A stretch of 64,000 nt of DNA from Streptococcus sciuri (GTDB lineage Bacteria; Bacillota; Bacilli; Lactobacillales; Streptococcaceae): positions 248,001 through 312,000 of the forward strand of contig NZ_JANUXX010000001.1 of assembly GCF_024814375.1 (NCBI RefSeq), given 5' to 3'. Position 1 is the stretch's first letter. Each line of letters begins with the position of its first letter. A program made the translations under genes and the position numbers. The notes below the pieces were generated by a model. The model saw only the letters and a list, made by a program, of their open reading frames with translations. It did not search any database and was not told the origin of the DNA. Below, piece after piece: positions 18,492-26,326 of the stretch.

Positions 18492-18569
18492 GTAATACTC
18501 CTACATTCATAACATGACCTTCCTATGTAAAAAAACAGTACTGAGCAAAATCTTACCTTTCTGATATTC

Positions 18570-18598
18570 ATTGTAGACTATCATTTGTTTTTTGTCAA
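18570..18598 (-). promoter_or_regulatory. Promoter of guaC
   Basis: A consensus TTGACA is followed after exactly 17 bases by TACAAT on the minus strand, about 80 bases before the guaC start. Confidence 0.75.
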
Positions 18599-18632
18599 TA
18601 TCAGGGAATACTTTCGCATTCATTATTTCCTA

Positions 18633-18645
18633 AAAAGCGAACATT
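18633..18645 (+). promoter_or_regulatory. Candidate PurR box between guaC and the tautomerase gene
   Basis: AAAAGCGAACATT differs at one base from the lactococcal/streptococcal PurBox AWWWCCGAACWWT. It lies upstream of both divergent promoters. It may be chance; no second box with proper spacing is evident. Confidence 0.3.
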
Positions 18646-18651
18646 TTTTGC

Positions 18652-18680
18652 TATTGCTTTGTCTCAATTTATGGTATAAT
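18652..18680 (+). promoter_or_regulatory. Promoter of the tautomerase gene
   Basis: TATAAT at 18675 follows TATTGC by 17 bases. The -35 is weak, but the -10 is perfect and is preceded by a TGG extension. Confidence 0.55.
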
Positions 18681-18726
18681 AAGCCGAACAGTTATCTGTA
18701 TCTTATTTGGGAAAGCTGGTATGGTA

Positions 18727-18957
18727 ATGCCATTTATTAAAATTGATTTATTTGAAGGACGCACAAAAGAGCAAAAGGAAGAATTAGCACGAGAAGTGAC
18801 CGAAGTCGTCTCACGTGTTGCTAAAGCGCCAAAAGAAGCTATCCACGTCTTTATCAATGATATGCCAGAGGGTACCTACTATCCACATGGCGAGATGAAA
18901 AAGAACAAGGAAAAGGTCTCAAAGGAGCAATCCTTGAGACGGCAAAATATCCGATGA
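18727..18957 (+). CDS. 4-oxalocrotonate tautomerase family protein with a foreign C-terminal tail
   Basis: Small tautomerases act through their N-terminal proline after removal of the initiator methionine. I therefore start at ATG 18727, giving Met-Pro-Phe-Ile; two codons upstream another ATG exists but would bury the proline. The core (residues 1-57, with FEGRTKEQKEELAREVTE and the conserved HVFINDMP) is complete for a roughly 60-residue family. From about residue 60 the tail (KEKVSKEQSLRRQNIR) is not family-like: it is the out-of-frame reading of the plasmid rep remnant that begins here. The tautomerase may still be active. Its physiological substrate is unknown. Confidence 0.8.
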   Translation: MPFIKIDLFEGRTKEQKEELAREVTEVVSRVAKAPKEAIHVFINDMPEGTYYPHGEMKKNKEKVSKEQSLRRQNIR

Positions 18958-19184
18958 AGCCAATCGAATTGAATTTAAAAAATGCCTAGGTTGTAGATGG
19001 TTTGTATCGGAAGCGACAGTTGGGTTATGGTGGATTGTTCAAAGAAATTCGAAAGAGATTGCGACTGTCTGATGTCGAGAATGGGGATTTGATTCATACT
19101 TCTGAAGATGAAAAAGATGTTTCAGTTGGAACAAAAATCGTCGCAATTTGGAATGCGACGAAACAAAATTATTTGATAAAGTAA
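18906..19184 (+). pseudogene. C-terminal fragment of a rolling-circle plasmid replication protein (Rep_1-like)
   Basis: In the frame shifted against the tautomerase the sequence reads GLKGAILETAKYPMKPIELN, an amber stop at 18987-18989, then VVDGLYRKRQLGYGGLFKEI and, near the end, VENGDLIH and IVAIWN. From memory this fits the C-terminus of Rep proteins of rolling-circle plasmids (pC194/pUB110 type, with the conserved YGGLFKE and GDLI elements). The whole N-terminal part with the nicking-site tyrosine region is absent, and there is an internal stop, so it is non-functional. A terminator follows the stop codon. It marks the left end of a captured plasmid. Confidence 0.65.
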
Positions 19185-19215
19185 GAGTTGGGAAATATAA
19201 CACCAACTCTTTTAT
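19184..19215 (+). terminator. Terminator after the rep fragment
   Basis: AGAGTTGG and CCAACTCT form a perfect 8-bp stem with an 11-base loop followed by TTTTATT, starting on the last base of the rep stop codon. Confidence 0.75.
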
Positions 19216-19228
19216 TATAACACATAAA

Positions 19229-19265
19229 AAGGATTGAGCTCTGTATTAAACAGAGCTCAATCCTT
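19229..19265. terminator. Bidirectional terminator between rep fragment and bacteriocin unit
   Basis: AAGGATTGAGCTCTG is repeated in perfect inverted form after a 7-base loop. A/T runs on both sides suit termination of the bacteriocin transcript arriving on the minus strand and of read-through from rep. Confidence 0.7.
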
Positions 19266-19283
19266 TAACTGAAAATATATTGT

Positions 19284-19445
19284 CTAATTTTTTTTGTTTT
19301 TCAAATAGTTGTACACAATATAAGACGAAGATGTCATTATTATAACATTCCACCATTTGAAAGGAGTTCTTAATATTATTGTAAATATAAAAACTATAGT
19401 TAGTGAAAGTATATTATAACTAATTAATTTTAATATATATTTCAT
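19284..19445 (-). CDS. 53-residue two-helix membrane peptide, candidate immunity protein
   Basis: The frame runs from ATG 19445 to TAG at 19284. The peptide starts MKYILKLISYNILSLTIV, has a first hydrophobic helix at about residues 8-25, a short polar/aromatic turn (RTPFKWWN), a second hydrophobic segment at about 33-47, and a lysine-rich end (LKNKKN). The ATG lies 2 bases after the stop of the secreted bacteriocin-like gene, with no good ribosome site of its own, implying translational coupling. Small two-helix membrane peptides directly behind a bacteriocin gene are typically immunity proteins. That role is inference; the coding frame itself is well supported by position, AT-rich third bases and the following terminator. 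Confidence 0.6.
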   Translation of the reverse strand: MKYILKLISYNILSLTIVFIFTIILRTPFKWWNVIIMTSSSYIVYNYLKNKKN

Positions 19446-19447
19446 AG

Positions 19448-20032
19448 TTAGAAGTTAATTCGACCATTGTTAGGTATTGCATCATTTTTATCCCATAATT
19501 TTGCCAAATAAGCCCTTGGAGATAGTGCATTCATAGCAATTTCTAAGATAACGTCGTTTACAAACCAACTACCTAAATATTTTGCAATTGCAGAACGAAT
19601 AGCGCTTTTTACAGCATGTTTCCCCTTAACCTTTATTAAACTAGCAAGACCGGCAGTAGTTCCTCCTAAGGCTAAAGAGATAGCTGTATCTAACGCAACT
19701 CCCATTTGTCCAACAGTAATTCCTTGCCATGCTGCTCTAAATGGAGAGTAGTTTATTGGTAATGAATAATCTCCTTGGAGCTGTCTATTTATTACTTCTT
19801 CAATCCATTCTTTTGAAACATCTGGATGTAATGCCTGTAGTTCATCCGCGAGAGAATCAATTTGACTTTCACTTAATGATGAGGGAGGTGTTATTAGAGT
19901 AGATGACGATTCAGTTGTGTAACTTTGGGATATATTTTCCAAAGCATAAACCGTTGAAATATTTGGTAGGGTTGTTGTTCCAACTATAAGTGTGGTTAAA
20001 AAAATTGAAATTAATTTTGTTTGTTTTTTCAT
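19448..20032 (-). CDS. Secreted bacteriocin-like protein (possible streptococcin A-M57 relative)
   Basis: The 194 residues start with a classical signal peptide (MKKQTKLISIFLTTLIVGTT, probable cleavage near VYA-LE at residue 30). A Ser/Thr-rich stretch (32-55) and an acidic helical segment (SESQIDSLADELQALHPDVS) follow. The C-terminal half is glycine/alanine-rich and amphipathic (VALDTAISLALGGTTAGLAS), then basic (KVKGKHAVKSAIRSAIAK), as in pore-forming bacteriocins. There is no double-glycine leader and no cysteine, so export would be by Sec. Flanking plasmid-like genes and a following two-helix peptide recall the non-lantibiotic streptococcin A-M57 carried by a small S. pyogenes plasmid; this resemblance is from memory of size and context, not an alignment. 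The start has AAAGGAA upstream. Confidence 0.6.
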   Translation of the reverse strand: MKKQTKLISIFLTTLIVGTTTLPNISTVYALENISQSYTTESSSTLITPPSSLSESQIDSLADELQALHPDVSKEWIEEVINRQLQGDYSLPINYSPFRAAWQGITVGQMGVALDTAISLALGGTTAGLASLIKVKGKHAVKSAIRSAIAKYLGSWFVNDVILEIAMNALSPRAYLAKLWDKNDAIPNNGRINF

Positions 20033-20142
20033 AGTTTATTCCTTTACTTTCTTTAAAGCCACAATGTTATTTATCGAAAATATTTGATTGAAAAAATCGG
20101 ATATTATAGTCTTCTTTGTTTTTCCTTTCTAATCCTATTTTT

Positions 20143-20156
20143 TGTTATCGCTTTCA
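20143..20156 (-). promoter_or_regulatory. Consensus cre (CcpA) site at the bacteriocin promoter
   Basis: TGAAAGCGATAACA matches the 14-base cre consensus TGNAANCGNTNNCA at every fixed position. It begins on the last base of the -10 box and covers the transcript start, the position at which CcpA represses. Confidence 0.7.
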
Positions 20157-20184
20157 TTTTACTATTTTTTTATTGATTTGTCTA
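20156..20184 (-). promoter_or_regulatory. Promoter of the bacteriocin unit
   Basis: TAGACA and TAAAAT on the minus strand are separated by 17 bases, roughly 125 bases before the bacteriocin start. Confidence 0.6.
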
Positions 20185-20297
20185 TCATATGTATCAAAGT
20201 TTTTGTATTGCCCTCTGCACAAGAGTCCCTCGGAAGGAACGTTTTTGGAAAAGTAACAAAAATTTGATATCATTTCTAGACAGAAATTATATCAAAA

Positions 20298-20384
20298 GTC
20301 CGACTTTGTCGGACAGGATTTTGGGCAAGCAATAGACGTAGTCGGCTTGCTTAGCTCCCAAACACGGAAGCTAGGCCTGGGAGG
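20298..20384 (+). other. Hairpin-rich leader before the mobilisation fragment, possible oriT or nick region
   Basis: Three inverted repeats lie in tandem: GTCCGAC/GTCGGAC with a 3-base loop (20298-20314), GCAAGC/GCTTGC with a 14-base loop (20325-20350) and CTCCCA/TGGGAG (20355-20384). A TTGATA...TATATC promoter-like pair stands just upstream. On mobilisable rolling-circle plasmids such structure upstream of a mob gene is usually the transfer origin. I cannot identify a nick site. Confidence 0.4.
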
Positions 20385-20390
20385 AAAAAA

Positions 20391-20684
20391 ATGGTTGAGT
20401 TGAGCATTTCGTTTAAGACGAGTACCAAGATAACAAGTGTCAAACACAATAACCGAGATTTAACCGAGGAGGAGTATCTGGAAGTTCAGCACCGGCATAT
20501 TGACCAAAGCAAAGCTGGAGACAATATTTATATCAAGCAAGAAAATCTCAAAGAGGTCTACCAGAAATTATTTGGTTCATCTTTGGCAGACTATAATGCC
20601 AAGAAAAACGAAGCGCATAATATAGGAAAAGCCATTCAAAAGCCAACTAAGCCTCAAAGTAGCCAACCAAATCAACATCATTGA
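20391..20684 (+). pseudogene. N-terminal fragment of a plasmid mobilisation/recombination (Pre/Mob-like) protein
   Basis: The frame (97 residues, GGGAGG ribosome site) begins VELSISFKTSTKITSVKHNN, continues with RDLTEEEYLEVQHRHIDQSK and YIKQENLKEVYQKLFGSSLA, a pattern I associate with relaxase/plasmid-recombination proteins of 300 or more residues found on mobile elements (HNNRDLT, HID and DNIYI being typical). After residue about 70 the sequence changes to a low-complexity NEAHNIGKAIQKPTKPQSSQ tail, and a +1 reading at that point gives a basic stretch, suggesting a frameshift and loss of the rest. Non-functional as a relaxase. The family assignment is by eye. Confidence 0.5.
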
Positions 20685-20699
20685 ACCCCAAAATATGTT

Positions 20700-21250
20700 C
20701 GATAAAGTGTATTCCAAAGCGTTAAATGCTAAAAAGAATCAACAAAATACAGAAAGCTGTCACAATGACATGTCACTGGTTGCTATAAAAATAACTAAAG
20801 AAAGAGACCGTGTAAGCCTTCAATAGCTGTTGTAACTATAATTGCAAATGCTATTACACCATCAAAAATCAAAGTTATATCCCTGTCATACATAGATGGA
20901 ATAATCAACTAAGGATGTATTTTCTAATCAAGGTATAAAGACTCTTTCATGTATTATCTGCTTCTAACGCAATCAAGATATATTTGATTATTATAACCAG
21001 TGTCAGCCCGAATAACCAATGGAATTGCCCCTATTATAAACACTTAACTGATATGAGCGAAACCTCCTTGATTATCAACTAAAGACTGCATCGCATACAG
21101 TTGACTTATTCCCATGATTTTATAAACAATTCTAGAGTCACAAAAAACTGATTTTGTCGCCTTATCAAAAGCAAATCCTTGTGCCTATTCTACCTGCATT
21201 TACAACCTTTATTTTTTTATAACCAAACCACTATGGTACAAACTGACAAA
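20700..21250 (-). pseudogene. Decayed coding sequence, unidentified, possibly transposase
   Basis: No intact gene lies between the mob fragment and the SDR gene. On the minus strand broken frames can be read: around 21030-21180 FDKATKSVFCDSRIVYKIMG to GGFAHIS, then after a stop VFIIGAIPLVIRADTGYN, further stops, and around 20820-20890 DRDITLIFDGVIAFAIIV. The ADTGYN piece recalls the catalytic D-A-G-Y element of DDE transposases, but the rest is not decisive. It is at least a relic with four or more lesions. Confidence 0.3.
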
Positions 21251-21290
21251 TAGAAAAGCCCTAAATGAAAGAGCTTATCATTCAAATTAT

Positions 21291-22046
21291 TTACAAATCA
21301 CGATATACCGGTTGCGATCCAAAGGTTTGTGAGGTTGGCATGACCTCTATGCGGTTAATATTGACATACTCAGGTTGACCAGCTATCCACGAGACCATTT
21401 CAGCGATGTCTTTGGGTTGAACGGCATGTGCTCCCTCGTACAGTTTTTCAACTCTCTCCTCATCTCCTTTAAAACGAACATTTGAAAACTCTGTTCCCTC
21501 ACAAAGACCTGGTTCAATATTGGAGACACGAATGCGTGTCCCAGCAAGGTCAGATCGTAGATTGAGCGAGAACTGCTTGACAAAAGCCTTGGTGCTACCA
21601 TAGACATTAGCTCCTGGATAAGGAACTGTACCCGCCGTTGAGCCAATATTGATAATCAATCCGTGATTGCGCGTGACCATATCAGGCAAAATCTGACGTG
21701 TCACATAAGCTAAGCCAATAACGTTGGTCTCTATCATCGTTAGCCAATCATCAAAATCTGCCTCATAAGCCTTATCAAGTCCCAATGCTAGGCCTGCATT
21801 ATTGACCAAAAGTGAGATGGGTTGCCAAGAAAACGGTAAAGTCTCTAGTGCTTTATCAACAGAAGCTCTATCGGTAACGTCCATCTTCAATGGGTAAAAA
21901 ACATCACCCAATCTGTCTGCCAATTTTTGCAAATTATCAAAACGCCTTGCAGCACCAATAACTTTATAACCATCTGCTACTAATCGTTCAACAATAGCAA
22001 CACCAAAGCCTGCCGAAGCTCCAGTTACTAAAGCTATATCTGTCAT
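21291..22046 (-). CDS. Short-chain dehydrogenase, YdfG-like NADP-dependent 3-hydroxy acid dehydrogenase
   Basis: A 251-residue classical SDR. The dinucleotide motif TGASAGFG lies near the N-terminus with ARR after beta-2, suggesting NADP; NNAG is near residue 85, and the catalytic serine and YGSTK tetrad are in NIGSTAG and YGSTKAF. Members of the YdfG group oxidise L-allo-threonine, serine and other 3-hydroxy acids. I start at ATG 22046, 5 bases after GAGGT, rather than eight codons earlier. It lies 48 bases after pta on the same strand and may be read with it. Confidence 0.85.
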   Translation of the reverse strand: MTDIALVTGASAGFGVAIVERLVADGYKVIGAARRFDNLQKLADRLGDVFYPLKMDVTDRASVDKALETLPFSWQPISLLVNNAGLALGLDKAYEADFDDWLTMIETNVIGLAYVTRQILPDMVTRNHGLIINIGSTAGTVPYPGANVYGSTKAFVKQFSLNLRSDLAGTRIRVSNIEPGLCEGTEFSNVRFKGDEERVEKLYEGAHAVQPKDIAEMVSWIAGQPEYVNINRIEVMPTSQTFGSQPVYRDL

Positions 22047-22094
22047 TTTTACCTCATTTCCGAAAAGCAAGTTGCATTTTCTCGCTTCTTGTTG

Positions 22095-23087
22095 TTACCT
22101 TTCTCGTCTGTCTAGAGCTTGCGCTGCTGTGATAATAGATAATTTATAAATATCCTCAGCACTAGAACCACGCGACAAATCATTGACAGGTGCATTTAGA
22201 CCCTGCAAGATAGGACCAATTGCTTCAAACATACCTAAGCGTTGCGCAATCTTGTAGCCGATATTTCCGGATTGCAAATCTGGAAATATAAAGACATTAG
22301 CTTGTCCAGCAACAGGACTATTAGGTGCTTTAATAGCTGCTGTCTCAGCAACAAAAGCAGCATCAAATTGCAATTCACCATCTAAAGCAAGTTTAGGCGC
22401 CATCTCTTTTGCTAGTTTAATAGCTTCTTGTACCTTATCTACCTGCGGTGCTTTTGCGCTACCTTTAGTTGAGAAACTCAGTAATGCTACTTTGGGATCA
22501 AATCCAAAAATAGTCGCTGTCTCAGCTGTATTGACTGCAATTTCAGCCAATTCCTGAGCACTAGGATTTATATTTATAGCGCAATCTGCAAAAATAAAGC
22601 GCTGGTTGGTGGACTTACGATTCATCAGAAAAACACCAGAAGTTCTAGAAATACCTGTTCTTGTCTTTATAATCTGAAGAGCCGGACGCACTGTATCAGC
22701 CGTGGAGTGAATGGCGCCAGATACCATACCAGCTGCCAATCCTAGCTTCACAAGCATTACCCCAAAATAATTAACATCACGTAAAAGGCGATCGGCATCT
22801 TCTAAAGTCGCCTTACCTTTTCGAATTTCAACAAATGTCTCTTTCATTTGCTCAAAATCAGAGTAATCATTGGGATTGATTATCGTGTATTCTTGATCCA
22901 CAAAACCTAGTCTAGCTAGCGAATCATGAACTTCATTATATTCTCCCAAAATAACAGGATCAATCAATCCCTCAAATTTAAGGCGTGCTGCAGCTCGCAG
23001 AACACGTTCATCATTTCCTTCTGGAAATACAATCTTAACGTAATCACGGGCTACTTTTTCACGCAAGGTTCCAAACAAAGAGCGCAT
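22095..23087 (-). CDS. pta: Phosphate acetyltransferase
   Basis: Pta interconverts acetyl-CoA and acetyl phosphate, the first step of ATP-yielding acetate formation with AckA. The 330 residues are the short, stand-alone PTA_PTB domain, without the N-terminal domain of the enterobacterial enzyme. Recognisable segments are VSGAIHSTADTVRPALQII, SGVFLMNRK and NVFIFPDLQSGNIGYKIAQR. It is the last member of the relQ-nadK-rluD-pta run, 11 bases after rluD, an order conserved in streptococci. The ATG is preceded by a GAGG ribosome site inside the rluD end. Confidence 0.96.
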   Translation of the reverse strand: MRSLFGTLREKVARDYVKIVFPEGNDERVLRAAARLKFEGLIDPVILGEYNEVHDSLARLGFVDQEYTIINPNDYSDFEQMKETFVEIRKGKATLEDADRLLRDVNYFGVMLVKLGLAAGMVSGAIHSTADTVRPALQIIKTRTGISRTSGVFLMNRKSTNQRFIFADCAININPSAQELAEIAVNTAETATIFGFDPKVALLSFSTKGSAKAPQVDKVQEAIKLAKEMAPKLALDGELQFDAAFVAETAAIKAPNSPVAGQANVFIFPDLQSGNIGYKIAQRLGMFEAIGPILQGLNAPVNDLSRGSSAEDIYKLSIITAAQALDRRER

Positions 23088-23098
23088 ATTTAAATCCT

Positions 23099-23992
23099 CT
23101 ATCTATTTTCTTTTAGTTTTATGATAACGCTATCAAAATCATCTGTCAAGCCAATTGTCTGATAACGTTGTTTTTTTGTAAAAGGATCTATAAACTTTAA
23201 GGAGTGACAATGCAGAGCCTGACGGGTAATACCAAGATCCATCCGACCACCATACATATCATCCCCCAATAGAGGAAATCCAATATGTGAAAAATGCACA
23301 CGTATCTGGTGGGTTCTCCCAGTGTGCAACCACACATCTACCAAAGCCACATTCCCAAAACGTTCAACGACTTGATAGCTAGTATGAGCGTATTTGCCAG
23401 ACGAATGCACACACCTCGTAATAATGCTATCCTGTGATCTTGCAATCGGTGCAATAATCTCACCACAATCTGATAGCTCACCTTTACCAGACACCAAAGC
23501 GTAATAACGTTTTTCAATTGCTTTTGCTTGTAATTGCTTATCTAATCTAGCATGCGCATAACCATGCTTAGCAAAAAGCATAAGCCCGCTTGTATCTTTA
23601 TCTAATCGTGTCACGATATGCACCTGCTGGTTAGAATACCCTTTTTCTTGATAATAATACTTAACGAAGTTTGCAATTGTATTTGTATGATTTTTACTTG
23701 GAATACTCGCTATACCATAAGGCTTATCAAGGATAAGAAAATGTTCATCTTCAGATATGATATTAAGCTTATGAGCAATCGGAACCAGTGTCTCATGTGG
23801 CTTTTCATCAGGAATGTCAATTGTCACCTTATCATCAATATCAAGGAGATAAATAGCATTCTGTTCAACCCCATTAACCCAGATATTGCCGCCTTTAAAC
23901 TTAATTTTAGCTAATAAGCCTTTTGAAATATCGTGACTTTTGAGAAGTGTTTTAACTTTTACCTGCTTATCTGCTACAAATTCAAATCTCAT
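23099..23992 (-). CDS. RluA/RluD-family pseudouridine synthase
   Basis: The 297-residue protein isomerises uridine to pseudouridine in RNA, probably in 23S rRNA. The catalytic aspartate is in [17 protein letters not shown] near residue 125, and the RTHQIRVHF motif is near residue 235. An S4-like N-terminal part ([16 protein letters not shown]) gives RNA binding. I use the ATG at 23992, which overlaps the nadK stop by 4 bases (ATGA); the longer frame would lie inside nadK. The exact RNA target cannot be told, hence no gene symbol. Confidence 0.9.
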   Translation of the reverse strand: MRFEFVADKQVKVKTLLKSHDISKGLLAKIKFKGGNIWVNGVEQNAIYLLDIDDKVTIDIPDEKPHETLVPIAHKLNIISEDEHFLILDKPYGIASIPSKNHTNTIANFVKYYYQEKGYSNQQVHIVTRLDKDTSGLMLFAKHGYAHARLDKQLQAKAIEKRYYALVSGKGELSDCGEIIAPIARSQDSIITRCVHSSGKYAHTSYQVVERFGNVALVDVWLHTGRTHQIRVHFSHIGFPLLGDDMYGGRMDLGITRQALHCHSLKFIDPFTKKQRYQTIGLTDDFDSVIIKLKENR

Positions 23993-24831
23993 GAATTGTG
24001 CTCTCCGATAAAAGCATCCATAACACGCTCCCAAAAACTCGTATGACTAGGTGTAGCCACAAAATGAATTTTTTTACTGTCGATGCTATATTCAATCTTT
24101 TTTACATTCTGATATTGCATGGTTTTATTATCAATAGAAATCGTATAGAGCCCAAAGCGCTTTGGTACAACTTCAATGGCATCTTTTTTAGGAATGATAA
24201 GTGATGATCCGATGGTACGATAGACACGGTTATTAAGACTTGATATTTCTGTTAATTGAAGTGCCTCAATAGTGGGGTGTAAGATTGCACCACCCAGTGA
24301 TTTATTGTAAGCAGTGCTTCCTGTTGGTGTAGAAACAGACAGACCATCTCCACGAAATCTTTCAAATTTGACCTTATTTATGACAACATCTGCTACCATA
24401 GTCTTTTCGATACGTTTGATTGTTGACTCGTTGAGTGCTTTTCCTTTAATAATGCGACCATCTGCCAAAGTAATCTTAACCTTGACAATCGGATAGGAAA
24501 TGCTCGCTCCATTATCCTGTCTAAGATTTTCAATCAGCTTGTCTACCTCAAAATCACGATAGTCTGTATAAAAGCCCAAATGTCCTGTATGGATACCAAC
24601 GAAACGAACATAATCTAGAGTCTTTTCATACATGTGGAAAGCAGATAGCAACATACCATCTCCACCGATACTAATCACCACATCTGGCTCTCTCTTCGTT
24701 AAATAAAAATCGTCAGCCTCTTTAAAAATTGCAAATAATTTACTGGCAATACGCTTGCTTTGATATTTGTTATTACTAATAATAGCAACACGAGTGGGGT
24801 TTCTTTTATCGGTATAATTCATCTGTATCAT
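23989..24831 (-). CDS. nadK: NAD kinase
   Basis: NadK phosphorylates NAD to NADP. The diagnostic GGDG motif is in [16 protein letters not shown] near residue 55, followed by the [14 protein letters not shown] region near residue 160. Length is about 280 residues. The ATG at 24831 has AGGAA about 7 bases upstream, inside relQ; an internal ATG three codons later is an alternative. It overlaps the relQ end by 26 bases and the following rluD start by 4, so three genes are translationally coupled. Confidence 0.95.
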   Translation of the reverse strand: MIQMNYTDKRNPTRVAIISNNKYQSKRIASKLFAIFKEADDFYLTKREPDVVISIGGDGMLLSAFHMYEKTLDYVRFVGIHTGHLGFYTDYRDFEVDKLIENLRQDNGASISYPIVKVKITLADGRIIKGKALNESTIKRIEKTMVADVVINKVKFERFRGDGLSVSTPTGSTAYNKSLGGAILHPTIEALQLTEISSLNNRVYRTIGSSLIIPKKDAIEVVPKRFGLYTISIDNKTMQYQNVKKIEYSIDSKKIHFVATPSHTSFWERVMDAFIGEHNS

Positions 24832-25477
24832 CACTATTTCCTACACCATCACTTAACTTTCTACTCTCGGAGTCAAATAAAATCTGTGCTTCACGAATAT
24901 CCTCTCGAATTTTACGCATTTCCTCGTCTAATTCAAGAGCAATCTTTGCAGTTACTTCCAGACGCTTCTTGATTTCTTCTGGGAACTCCCCCTGATATTT
25001 GTAATTGAGTGAGTGCTCGATAGTTGCCCAAAAATTCATAGCTAATGTTCTAATCTGTATTTCAGCTAATATCTTTTTTTGCCCATGAATAGTATCAACA
25101 GGATACTCTACAATCACATGATAAGAGCGATAACCACTAGCTTTCATGTGATTGATATAATCTCGTTCATGCACGATAGTCATATCCTTTCTCTTACGCA
25201 AAAGTTCCAGCACCTCATCGATATCATCAACAAATTGTACCATGATACGAAGTCCTGCAATATCTTGCAAATCCTTAGCTAAATTTTCAAAGCGAATGTC
25301 GCGCAAGACCATTTTTTCCTTGATGCTTTCAACAGATTTAACACGTCCTGTCACAAATTCGATTGGTGAATGTCTATTTTGTTTACGAAATTGCTTACGA
25401 ATACTTCTTAGCTTGATTTTCAGCTCACCAACCGTCTGGATATAAGGGTCTAAAAAGGTTTCCCAGTCCATGCCCAT
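24806..25477 (-). CDS. relQ: Small alarmone synthetase RelQ (GTP pyrophosphokinase)
   Basis: RelQ makes (p)ppGpp from ATP and GDP/GTP without hydrolase or ribosome-binding domains. The 223 residues carry the RelA/SpoT synthetase domain: [36 protein letters not shown], and the G-loop region with [12 protein letters not shown]. The charged C-terminal helix mediates tetramer formation in this family. A GGAGGAG ribosome site lies 9 bases before ATG. It heads the relQ-nadK-rluD-pta operon and is divergent from the CYTH gene. Confidence 0.95.
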   Translation of the reverse strand: MGMDWETFLDPYIQTVGELKIKLRSIRKQFRKQNRHSPIEFVTGRVKSVESIKEKMVLRDIRFENLAKDLQDIAGLRIMVQFVDDIDEVLELLRKRKDMTIVHERDYINHMKASGYRSYHVIVEYPVDTIHGQKKILAEIQIRTLAMNFWATIEHSLNYKYQGEFPEEIKKRLEVTAKIALELDEEMRKIREDIREAQILFDSESRKLSDGVGNSDDTDELYR

Positions 25478-25583
25478 ATGTTATCTCCTCCAAGCCCATG
25501 ACAAAACCTTGTCAAATGAGCTAAATTCTTATAAAATAAACTTAACGTTTATTATACCATAAAATTTTCAAAGGACACGAACT

Positions 25584-26171
25584 ATGAACCATCTTGAGAT
25601 AGAATTTAAAACAATGCTGACAAAAGACGAATTTAATCGTCTCAAGACGCAGTTTTCACACGTGACACCTGTCACTCAAACCAATTACTATTTCGATACA
25701 GAAACATTTGACATGAAAGCAAACCGCATGTCACTACGTATCCGTACCATTTCAAACACTGCGGAATTAACCCTAAAAATCCCTGAGGAAGTCGGCAATT
25801 TGGAATACAATATTGCGCTACCTATTGATAAGGCAAAAAAGATGATTAAAACAGGAAAATTACCTGAAAACGATATTACAAAGCGTATTCAAAAGCAAGG
25901 AGTTATCCCAAGTAAACTCGCTGTTTTTGGCTACTTAACAACAACTAGACGCGAATGCCAAACTTCTATTGGTCTTATGGCTTTAGATGACAACCAATAT
26001 GCTGGCATTAGAGATTATGAGTTAGAGTTAGAAGTTCTTGATGCCAAAAAAGGTAAAAAAGATTTTGATTCCTTTTTAACCAATCAAAACATTGATTTTA
26101 AATATGCCAAAAGCAAAGTTGCCCGTTTTAGTGCAACACTTAAACACCAAAAGACAGATAAAAACAATTAA
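25584..26171 (+). CDS. CYTH-domain protein (YjbK-like, triphosphate tunnel fold)
   Basis: CYTH proteins bind inorganic or organic triphosphates in a beta-tunnel. The 195 residues contain the signature ExExK as LEIEFKTML at the N-terminus and alternating charged strands such as MSLRIRTISNTAELTLKIP, which supply the triphosphate-binding lysines and arginines. The YjbK-type usually sits beside relQ, as here (divergent, 106 bases apart), suggesting a nucleotide-signalling or polyphosphate link. Substrate unknown. It ends in a strong hairpin terminator that overlaps its stop. Confidence 0.85.
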   Translation: MNHLEIEFKTMLTKDEFNRLKTQFSHVTPVTQTNYYFDTETFDMKANRMSLRIRTISNTAELTLKIPEEVGNLEYNIALPIDKAKKMIKTGKLPENDITKRIQKQGVIPSKLAVFGYLTTTRRECQTSIGLMALDDNQYAGIRDYELELEVLDAKKGKKDFDSFLTNQNIDFKYAKSKVARFSATLKHQKTDKNN

Positions 26172-26196
26172 AGTAAAAGGTTTTTATCTGTCTTTT
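26149..26196 (+). terminator. Terminator of the CYTH gene
   Basis: A perfect 17-base inverted repeat (AAAAGACAGATAAAAAC and its complement) with a 14-base loop; the first arm contains the last codons of the gene. Confidence 0.75.
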
Positions 26197-26326
26197 GAAT
26201 ATTTATCAGACTTATCCGATAATGAAAATCAGTATTTTGACACTAAAAAGTGAATTTTCTTCTCTTTTTTGGTAGAATGAAGTTGTTGTTTTATAAGCTT
26301 TAGAATCAAAGGAGTTTCCCAAAAAA

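Noticed and set aside
19002..19184. A stand-alone 60-codon gene starting at TTG 19002.
   Set aside because: The frame continues upstream through a stop with recognisable rep sequence, so it is part of a pseudogene and not a separate gene.
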